Below the pieces are notes generated by a model. That model saw nothing but the letters and a program-made list of their open reading frames with translations. It did no database searches and had not been told where the DNA came from. From Bacteroidales bacterium (lineage in GTDB: Bacteria > Bacteroidota > Bacteroidia > Bacteroidales > JAGOPY01), in assembly GCA_030638325.1 (NCBI GenBank), contig DAOWEV010000043.1, forward strand, positions 1-14,047: DNA of 14,047 nucleotides. Direction: 5' to 3'. The position numbers and the translations under genes are program-made. This document shows, one piece after another, positions 7,436 through 14,047 of this stretch. The number at the start of each line of letters is the position of its first letter. Within the stretch, counting starts at the first letter, position 1.

Positions 7436-10400
7436 CTATTTATTAACAATCATCCTCAACGTTTTCATCGAATCATCTGAAGTCAATTTAATGATATAAG
7501 TTCCGGGCTGCAATACCGCTGTATTGAGCCTGATTTCATACTGACCATACATCAGACTCTGGTTAATCAGGGTTGCGGTCAGGATACCGTTCATATCATA
7601 AATTTCAAGTTTTATATGTGAGTTATCCGGTATATCAAATTTTATTGTGGTGTAATCCCTACAAGGATTTGGGTAGTTTTGATACAGGTTTATATCCGAA
7701 TGGCATTCAATCGGATCATATATTCCAAGGAAGTAATTATTTTCATCCACATCTTTTACCGTTCCTTCGTCATCAACTGAGAAGCATCTCAAAACAAGGT
7801 TCATATAAGGATCTCCAAAAATGATCCCGTTTACGGGCTCGAAATTTACATTGGTTGCCAGCATCGGATACTCATTCGACAGTATCATCAGGGTATCACT
7901 ATCCACATAGGTAAGCTGAAGATCATCTACCTGTTTCGTTGTATCACAAACAAACTCATGGGCCTCTATGTGTGTCCAGTCAGCATCGGGGTTATTCAGG
8001 TCACCAATCAACAGATCCACCTGGCTAATCCTTTCGAATTCGTCTTTAATGATAAATTTTTCAACTTTAATGGCGACCGTAGTTTTACCATCATCATTTA
8101 TTGCCATCCGGGGAAATTGCAGGTGGTTTATCGAATCAGCCATCAATTCAAAGGGAGAATCCCACTGTTTTGCAATTGCATCCCAGGTGTGCAGGGTCAG
8201 TGTTTCATAGTGGTTGTATGCTGAATCCTCGATAAAGGAGGTCATGACAAGGCCCCCGAGGCCTTCGCGAAAACACATATCAAAGTAATTATAGTAATGG
8301 TGTGGCTGATCATCGAGTATAGCGGGCTCCAACCACTCGCTCCCATCATAAATGGCCGTCATTATCTTATTATATACTGTGTTGTCGCGGCTTGTGTTCA
8401 TCCAAACGGCGACAGCCAAATTTTCTTCCGGTGAGACAATTTTCAGCTGGGTGGCAACACCTTCTGTTTCGGTCATTATTTCGGGTGAAGAAGCAGTCCA
8501 TTGGTCACCTTGCTTCTGAAGTACGGAATGCCATATTTCGGACCGGTGGGCATCAATATCGGCCACCTGCCAGATAATTATCGCCCTTGATTCGGACAGG
8601 GCCGTTACAACAGGGTTCGATTCAGCCCTTCCTGCCGTACAGGAAGAGGTATCATCGTGCAGCATGTTTTTTTGTATCAGGCTGTCTCTTTCCAGGTCGT
8701 AGACTGCAAACCAGATATCCTGGGATTTGACAAACTCCTTTAACACATCATTGGGTTTAACTTGCGTAATACTTTTTGGATCATAGCGTGTTTGCGCCCA
8801 GCTAAAGAAGGCCGTGTTTTTATTCAATGCATCGGCCACCGGGCCATTTATAGCATTGTTATTGAATTCGATCTTGCGTTCACCGGAGAATTTTCGGTTT
8901 TGATCTGCGAGGTACCTTGACATCAGGCTGCGTTCTCCGTAATTATTTCCTTTCTCGATCCAGGAAAAGAGTTTGAAACCACCTGAAGATATCACTTTCG
9001 GTTGCGGGCAAGGCATGGGCATCTGCGAGAATTTGCGAACAGGTATTATGGCATCACCCAGTTCAGGCCAGGATGAATGGGCTTTGATTACCAGAGGCGA
9101 ATATTCTTTTTTTCCAAGGGGCGGGAAGGCATCAGTCATATCATCGCCCCAGATGGTTGTTGAATAAAATAATTTTGGACCCCAAACTGTTTTTTCATAC
9201 CAGCCCCACAGCACGGAAATATAAAACCTTCCATAGGTTTGAAAAGCAAATGCTTTCAAGCGTCTTGTACTGTTTTTCGGAATCGTGGTATAAGAATGGC
9301 CAAAGCCCAGCACAAACCTTCCGTCGAGACCAAAATCCCCTTCTATTAAACCTTCCAGCAATGCTGCACCCACAGAAAATTCAATTCCCATTGATCCTGA
9401 ATAAAATTTGAATGAAGCACTGTTTTTATAGGCATTCTCATGTTCGGGGTTGGCATCTACTTTCAGGTTCCCGAATGAGCCCCATTTTCCCGTGTTGGTA
9501 TCAATCTTTAAATGCTGGCGTGAAGAATATTCGAATGAACCTGTATAAGTTAAGCTAAAAGATGGAGACACGATGATTGATTCAGGATCGGTAACCTTGG
9601 CCGCCTCAATGATCTCTTTGACCTTTTTCACAATGTTTTCAAGTTTCTTGAAGCCGGAAGTCAGACTTCCCCCTATGGAAAAATTCTGGGTGGCCAGCAG
9701 GTTGTTGTTACTGTCTATAGCATATGTATTATGTTGTGAATAGTTAAACCCGAACCTGAATGTTTCAGCGGTTCCGGCCCCGAGGTTAAAAACCTTCTGG
9801 AAAAAATCGGGGGACTGATTCATTTCAAGTTTATACTCCGGTACGATATACTTCAGGTATGCCTCTGCAGTAGGGGATTCCATTTCAGCGCTCGTTCCAC
9901 CGATCAATGGCACCCATTCGGGGATCTCCACCGGCTCTGAATTGTTGATCAGGTAGCTCTCCTCGAAAGGGGTAACAATTGAAAATGTAACTTCATCACC
10001 TGTTTGCTGGACATCATGGAAACTCGTATCGGCAATAAAATCAAACCAGGCAGGCCTGGTTTTATGTATTGTTATGATAAAAGGACCCTCGATAAGGGCA
10101 GGTTGGGGATCACTTCCAAGAAAATACTCGATAGTCAGTTTGGATATTGGAGGCGAAAGTTTCCCCATATCATAAGTAATATGCCAGGTAGTGTCATTGA
10201 TTTTTACTGCCGCTATCTCTGCTAATTCCTTGCCGTATTTATCATAGAATTTTGCATTAACATGGTTCAGATCAGCAATGATTTCGGTGGTAATTATAAA
10301 TGTATTAAGCTGTTCCATTGAACCCGGGGCAATGGCCTGGTCGAAGGGCCCGAAGTTGCCCGATACGATCGGTTGCAACATGGGATTAGTATAAATAGGC

Positions 10401-13400
10401 AACGAGAAGCTGTGCTGAACGTGATCAACGTCATCGGTAGTTTTATACCCTATTTCGATGATCAAATAACTTCCAGGGGATGCATCGCCCATATCAATCC
10501 ACAATTCACCTACAACATTTCCACCGTAATATGTATACGTCTGTTGGTCTATCAGGTAATGATCCAGTGTAAAAAACTTATACCTCACAAAATCCTCTTT
10601 CCAGTTGGGAGTACCACTGTTGGAATAGTCAATTTGGAATTCCAGGCAGTTGATAAGCGGTGTTCCCTCATTAAAATAGCCGAACCCCTTTCTCAGGTTA
10701 TAGGCAAAATAGTGCCCGGGCAGCGGATCTATAACAATGTTTTTCCCAAGCATATATGTGGCTCCGTCGGACGGCCCCCCGGGGTAATAAACGGTAGCAT
10801 AGAAATAATATGTACCCGGTAATTTATCGATCATGTTGCCGTGCCAGACAACAAATGAAATAGCATCTGTATTGTACCATCTTTGTGAGCTTCCTTTGAG
10901 TTCCCCGTCATTGTTTCCCGAATGATCGTGTATAGTAGTGCCACTGCCTTCATCAAGTTTGTAATAGAGTTTGGTTACTGTTTCATTTCGTTCGGAATAC
11001 ATCCGGGCAATAATATCCGTGGTGTCACTACCAATATCAGTAATACTGATCTCACACAAAGAGCCCTCAAAGTATTCGGCAATGGCTTCCGGGCCGTTCC
11101 CTTTGGTTTCATTGTTACGGCCGATCACCCAGTATCCCGAATATGTTTCCCCTATCGCATTTTCATTTTCGTCTACCGGCGATCCATCCACATATAGCTT
11201 TGTGTTACCTTCACAGTCAACAGCCACATGGTGCCATTCCCCATCATTGTATTTGTTCACAGCTGATAAAATAAACGTTGTACCTTCATACCTTAAATAC
11301 AGCCTCAGTGAACCATCTTTTTCCATGATGATCTCCCGGTCGTGTTTGCCACTGGTGATACCACTCCTGGTATCCGTAAAACCTATGATCTTGCCCCCTT
11401 TCGAAGTTGTGGTTTTAAACCATAATTCCAGGGTAAATGCAGCCGGTGCATTGATTTGGTTTGTAGTTTCTATATAGTTGTCTGTGCCGTTTAGTGTCAG
11501 GGAATAACGATATGGGATGCTATTCTTCGAAAACGTCATGACATCGGAATGTATACCGTCTTTTTGATATCCAAGAACTACTTTTGATGTGTTATCGGGC
11601 AAGGCCGAAACAACAATGGAATTATAAAACTTACTCCAACTAGCGGGGCTATAGTAATACCTGTTCCAGTTGAAATGGGGTGTTGCAATGGGTGTCGGGG
11701 GTAGCCCAAGCAATTCATAATTTGTTGTAAACCCCGTATCGGCAACGCCAGGGTAATGCTCGCTAATACTAAGTTTGCTGATATTATAGGGCAATTCGGA
11801 AATGTCAACAGGAAGGGTAAACTTTGCGTTTTGTAGATTGATAGTGTCTGTATAAACAATATAATTATTAACATCAACAAAAGAAAACACAACGGAATCG
11901 GTATGTGCATTGGAGGAAGTTACTGAAATAGTATCAATTGTAGTTTGCAGTAATGGATACTGCGGGATAAATGTCGCTCCGTTGTTGAGATATCCTGTAT
12001 TGTTATAATAACTTATATCCACAATATAACCAAGGCGGTTACGCAGATCATTAAAATTCCAGTAACCCAAAAGAAAATCTTCCTGAAGAATGGTACGGTG
12101 ATAATTATTTTTTACATCTTCTGCACTGAGTGTGCATTCCCATATGCGTACCTCATCAATAGCAATGACATAACTGGGTGATGAGGCTTGAGCCGGGTCA
12201 TTACCCAGGAACAATGGTTGTGTTCGCAATAAGTCCCAATAATTAACATTTTCCTTGATATAATCGAAGTTATCATAATGAAAATTGGTATTATCCCATT
12301 TTAGCCCATCAAAATAGAAATCTATATGTGGTGGCCCCCCGGTTCCAGGATTTTTGTTTGCGAAAGCAAAATGATGCCATTCAGCACTTGATAATTCCCA
12401 AAAATGTACAGTAGCCGTAAATATTTCACAATTATAATCAACTGCTAAAGAACGGATCTCAAAATATATAATACTTCCCCAGCTAAAAATACTAAATTCC
12501 CAAGCTGAATCCACACGCATAATACTCATACCATTAGGAAAGATGTTATGAACTTTTTCAAGGTCGAATTTCACCCATGCCTCAATCGAATAATCATTAT
12601 CGAACAAGTTAAGGGAATATGGCCCCGTGTTTGAAGCATATGGCGGCTTCGGCCCATTACTGATCTTTGCATGTTTTGTACTGTCTAACAATAAGGACTG
12701 ACCGGCAAATTGATTTTCAATAAACACACCGATCGAATCTTCCAAAGTCGAATTATCAGATTTGCTTACCAGTTTCGGTTGTTGTGTGATAATTTTTAAA
12801 TCATGGTGAAATGCCAGTCCATCGTTTGAGCCTCCTTCACACCAGATCAAAGTGTGCAAATAGCGGGTTTCTAATGGTAATGAATCCATTCTGATATTTG
12901 CATAAACTGCCGAATCAAGGTACTCCCCTTGTGGGGCAAAAACCCATAAAGAATCAATCACAGTGGAATCAGCGGCCAATAATTGAAATTCCAGGGTATC
13001 GGTTCTGGGTGGTAAATTGTTAACGGTAAAAGTATTATACAATTCAGGAACAGGATGCCAGGAAGTGTCTGATAATGGGTAATTGTTCGTGATAAACGGC
13101 CCCCAACCTGCCGTAGCAAAAAGTTTCACTGTATCGGGATACACAAGGTAGGGGATTCTATATACTGCAAGACTATCAGTACTGTATTGTATTTCAACAG
13201 ATAATTGGGGCGATAAGGCAAATCCCACATCTTCCGATTCAACATCCCAAACAGCATCCTCAAGATTTGAGCCCTCCTTAGTAAAAGCAACGCCTAACTG
13301 CACCCCTTTTGAATCTATAAAACGCATGGTGATTTTGGATGTATTTGCGGGCAATTCGTATACAAAAAACACATTGGTACGTTTTGTATTGATAAAATAG

Positions 13401-13549
13401 GGGCCATATCCATTTACCGATGTTATTTTAATAGGCGGAAGGTAGGTTGAATCGTTGGCTTTTTGGGCAAAGATGCCACCGTCACTAACAAAAAATAAAC
13501 AAGCTACGATGAAAAGGGCGGCCAATTGATTCCAAGATTGGTTTTTCAT
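7436..13549 (-). CDS. Giant T9SS-secreted protein: Ig-like repeats, two LamG domains, probable beta-propeller, type A sorting domain
   Basis: An exported protein of 2037 residues, likely surface-bound or released through the type IX system. The signal peptide is residues 1-28, with likely cleavage after GIFA before QK. The N-terminal half holds at least five related Ig-like modules headed by G-aromatic/F-G-P/Y-F/Y motifs (about 47, 146, 624, 952, 1064). LamG domains sit at about 277-530 (SIEAWVKF ... IDEVRIW) and 680-897 (LELWFKT ... WHHVAVD). Residues 1239-1474 are beta-rich with one lysine/glutamate-rich helix (about 1300-1318). Residues 1520-1900 show seven evenly spaced hydrophobic strands, several ending in W, which suggests a seven-bladed propeller. 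Residues 1954-2037 are a type A sorting domain (NLYQNYPNPCRD ... LEIYDMNG ... LQPGTYIIKL ... IVNK). The start is an ATG with a promoter upstream. The stop is TAG at 7436-7438. No catalytic residues were recognised. The exact ligand is unknown. Confidence 0.95.
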   Translation of the reverse strand: MKNQSWNQLAALFIVACLFFVSDGGIFAQKANDSTYLPPIKITSVNGYGPYFINTKRTNVFFVYELPANTSKITMRFIDSKGVQLGVAFTKEGSNLEDAVWDVESEDVGFALSPQLSVEIQYSTDSLAVYRIPYLVYPDTVKLFATAGWGPFITNNYPLSDTSWHPVPELYNTFTVNNLPPRTDTLEFQLLAADSTVIDSLWVFAPQGEYLDSAVYANIRMDSLPLETRYLHTLIWCEGGSNDGLAFHHDLKIITQQPKLVSKSDNSTLEDSIGVFIENQFAGQSLLLDSTKHAKISNGPKPPYASNTGPYSLNLFDNDYSIEAWVKFDLEKVHNIFPNGMSIMRVDSAWEFSIFSWGSIIYFEIRSLAVDYNCEIFTATVHFWELSSAEWHHFAFANKNPGTGGPPHIDFYFDGLKWDNTNFHYDNFDYIKENVNYWDLLRTQPLFLGNDPAQASSPSYVIAIDEVRIWECTLSAEDVKNNYHRTILQEDFLLGYWNFNDLRNRLGYIVDISYYNNTGYLNNGATFIPQYPLLQTTIDTISVTSSNAHTDSVVFSFVDVNNYIVYTDTINLQNAKFTLPVDISELPYNISKLSISEHYPGVADTGFTTNYELLGLPPTPIATPHFNWNRYYYSPASWSKFYNSIVVSALPDNTSKVVLGYQKDGIHSDVMTFSKNSIPYRYSLTLNGTDNYIETTNQINAPAAFTLELWFKTTTSKGGKIIGFTDTRSGITSGKHDREIIMEKDGSLRLYLRYEGTTFILSAVNKYNDGEWHHVAVDCEGNTKLYVDGSPVDENENAIGETYSGYWVIGRNNETKGNGPEAIAEYFEGSLCEISITDIGSDTTDIIARMYSERNETVTKLYYKLDEGSGTTIHDHSGNNDGELKGSSQRWYNTDAISFVVWHGNMIDKLPGTYYFYATVYYPGGPSDGATYMLGKNIVIDPLPGHYFAYNLRKGFGYFNEGTPLINCLEFQIDYSNSGTPNWKEDFVRYKFFTLDHYLIDQQTYTYYGGNVVGELWIDMGDASPGSYLIIEIGYKTTDDVDHVQHSFSLPIYTNPMLQPIVSGNFGPFDQAIAPGSMEQLNTFIITTEIIADLNHVNAKFYDKYGKELAEIAAVKINDTTWHITYDMGKLSPPISKLTIEYFLGSDPQPALIEGPFIITIHKTRPAWFDFIADTSFHDVQQTGDEVTFSIVTPFEESYLINNSEPVEIPEWVPLIGGTSAEMESPTAEAYLKYIVPEYKLEMNQSPDFFQKVFNLGAGTAETFRFGFNYSQHNTYAIDSNNNLLATQNFSIGGSLTSGFKKLENIVKKVKEIIEAAKVTDPESIIVSPSFSLTYTGSFEYSSRQHLKIDTNTGKWGSFGNLKVDANPEHENAYKNSASFKFYSGSMGIEFSVGAALLEGLIEGDFGLDGRFVLGFGHSYTTIPKNSTRRLKAFAFQTYGRFYISVLWGWYEKTVWGPKLFYSTTIWGDDMTDAFPPLGKKEYSPLVIKAHSSWPELGDAIIPVRKFSQMPMPCPQPKVISSGGFKLFSWIEKGNNYGERSLMSRYLADQNRKFSGERKIEFNNNAINGPVADALNKNTAFFSWAQTRYDPKSITQVKPNDVLKEFVKSQDIWFAVYDLERDSLIQKNMLHDDTSSCTAGRAESNPVVTALSESRAIIIWQVADIDAHRSEIWHSVLQKQGDQWTASSPEIMTETEGVATQLKIVSPEENLAVAVWMNTSRDNTVYNKIMTAIYDGSEWLEPAILDDQPHHYYNYFDMCFREGLGGLVMTSFIEDSAYNHYETLTLHTWDAIAKQWDSPFELMADSINHLQFPRMAINDDGKTTVAIKVEKFIIKDEFERISQVDLLIGDLNNPDADWTHIEAHEFVCDTTKQVDDLQLTYVDSDTLMILSNEYPMLATNVNFEPVNGIIFGDPYMNLVLRCFSVDDEGTVKDVDENNYFLGIYDPIECHSDINLYQNYPNPCRDYTTIKFDIPDNSHIKLEIYDMNGILTATLINQSLMYGQYEIRLNTAVLQPGTYIIKLTSDDSMKTLRMIVNK

Positions 13550-13605
13550 GGTTTGATAGTTTATTGGTTTTGGAATTAATCATAAAAGAAAAGGTGACTA
13601 ATCAG

Positions 13606-13655
13606 TGTCAAATATAAGACAAATTCATCTCAATGTCAAGTAAATACAAGACAAA
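13606..13655 (-). promoter_or_regulatory. Duplicated element overlapping the promoter, possible operator
   Basis: On the minus strand an element TTTGTCTT(A/G)TATTT..(T)GACA occurs twice: complement of 13634-13655 (22 nt) and of 13606-13623 (18 nt). They are separated by 10 nt. The downstream copy contains the -7 box and the upstream copy contains the -33 region. Two similar boxes placed over a promoter are what a binding site for a regulator would look like, but a simple local duplication is equally possible. Confidence 0.4.
13609..13640 (-). promoter_or_regulatory. Probable Bacteroidota-type (sigma ABfr) promoter for the two giant genes
   Basis: The complement of 13609-13616 reads TATATTTG, an exact match to the TAnnTTTG -7 box known from Bacteroidota. 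Twenty bases upstream, the complement of 13637-13640 reads CTTG, one change from the TTTG -33 box. This puts transcription start near 13603 and gives a leader of roughly 55 nt before the ATG at 13549. No second promoter was found before the downstream LamG gene, so this one may serve both. Confidence 0.6.
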
Positions 13656-13676
13656 CCTATTTTAATCTTTTTTTAA

Positions 13677-13777
13677 ACTACTGTTGTCAGTTGTCAGCCT
13701 GCCCGAATTCGCCGAAGGCAGGGGTGGATTGATGGTTGTCAGTTATCAGTTCATTGTTCCCTGTTAACTGTTAATTG
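13677..13777. repeat. Heptamer tandem array, interrupted by a hairpin element
   Basis: On the plus strand six consecutive 7-nt units of the form TTNNNNG run over 13736-13777 (TTGTCAG, TTATCAG, TTCATTG, TTCCCTG, TTAACTG, TTAATTG). Two more TTGTCAG units lie at 13684-13697, preceded by a degenerate ACTACTG. A 38-nt segment (13698-13735) sits between the two blocks exactly at a unit boundary, flanked on both sides by TTGTCAG. The outermost unit TTAATTG supplies the TAA stop of the upstream LamG gene. Confidence 0.8.
13698..13722. repeat. Hairpin CCTGCC...GGCAGG inside the heptamer array
   Basis: The six-base stem CCTGCC/GGCAGG encloses 13 bases that themselves contain two overlapping palindromes, CGAATTCG and TTCGCCGAA, so alternative foldings exist. 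It lies 3' of the partial LamG gene, but no T-run follows in that direction, so it is not a standard intrinsic terminator. Its position within 7-nt repeats suggests a small inserted element. Confidence 0.6.
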
Positions 13778-14047
13778 CCGGTGCCACTCACCGTTACCTG
13801 ATAGTCGGTGGTTATTGTTAGGTTTCCTGAAGTATCAACCTTCAACTCAATCACCTCGAAAGTAGAGTTGATGGTAATATTGTTTTCAATCCGGGCCCTG
13901 GTCCAGGAATGGTCTGGTGTATTCTGCCCTGCAGCCCAGATACTGTTGGTTTCCCAGTTGCCATTGTTAGCAGTAAAATAAGGCACAGGGGCTGTTGAGT
14001 TATACCATGAATTATCAGTCATGTTATGCAGTGTCCCATCATTGCCA
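13771..14047 (-). CDS. LamG-family protein, 3' end only (5' end beyond the window)
   Basis: The open frame runs off the right edge; the internal ATG at 14022 is not the start. The visible 92 residues open with GNDGTLHNM, the conserved tail of a LamG domain, then a NGNWETNSIWAA domain ending in QVTVSGTGN. It is closely related to the end of the 2301-residue protein (57 of 84 residues identical). The same domain normally continues into further beta-strands and often a T9SS signal; here the stop TAA (13771-13773) lies in the first unit of a heptamer array, so the protein looks truncated at the same point as its paralogue. It is probably a surface protein, but nothing of the N-terminus is visible. 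Confidence 0.85.
   Translation of the reverse strand, partial: GNDGTLHNMTDNSWYNSTAPVPYFTANNGNWETNSIWAAGQNTPDHSWTRARIENNITINSTFEVIELKVDTSGNLTITTDYQVTVSGTGN
13786..14047 (-). repeat. Paralogous gene-end copy 2 (direct repeat with 473-735)
   Basis: This is the second copy of the gene-end segment, in the same orientation as 473-735. The match probably continues past the right edge, because LamG sequence is already present there. Recombination between the two copies would delete or duplicate both giant genes and the promoter between them. Confidence 0.75.

Noticed and set aside
13698..13722. Intrinsic terminator of the partial LamG gene
   Set aside because: The stem is followed by the heptamer units and not by a T-run in the direction of transcription.
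13771..14022. Complete 83-residue small protein starting at the ATG at 14022
   Set aside because: The frame stays open to the window edge and the upstream codons encode a conserved LamG tail, so this is the end of a larger gene.

Overview
The window looks like a stretch of a Bacteroidota chromosome, probably an uncultured Bacteroidales or Marinilabiliales-type organism. The reasons are a textbook type A Por/T9SS C-terminal sorting domain on one protein, a TAnnTTTG-type -7 promoter box, no Shine-Dalgarno sequences, and LamG (Laminin_G_3), SbsA-type Ig and parallel beta-helix domains in giant exported proteins. All real genes lie on the minus strand. I see no RNA gene, no transposase and no CRISPR array.

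Layout, in the direction of transcription (right to left): (1) the 3' end of a LamG protein gene that enters from the right edge (13771-14047); (2) a 221-bp gap with a 7-nt-period array, an embedded hairpin and a good promoter; (3) a 2037-residue secreted protein with repeated Ig-like modules, two LamG domains, a beta-rich region, a probable seven-bladed propeller and a T9SS signal (7436-13549); (4) a short gap of 64 bp; (5) a 2301-residue protein built of (LamG + beta-sandwich) modules around a parallel beta-helix (466-7371); (6) 465 bp of non-coding DNA made almost wholly of hairpins and short-period repeats.

Genes 3 and 5 are probably co-transcribed from the promoter at 13609-13640. Both have signal peptides and no recognisable catalytic site, so they are best read as cell-surface or released adhesive or carbohydrate-binding proteins. 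Only gene 3 has a visible T9SS sorting domain. The products of genes 1 and 5 end in closely related C-terminal domains (57 of 84 residues identical by eye), and both stop abruptly at the same residue of that domain. In both cases the stop codon is supplied by the first unit of a short tandem array: octamers after gene 5, heptamers after gene 1. This repeated gene-end / tandem-array junction is the most unusual thing in the window. I do not see evidence for a new defence or enzymatic system.
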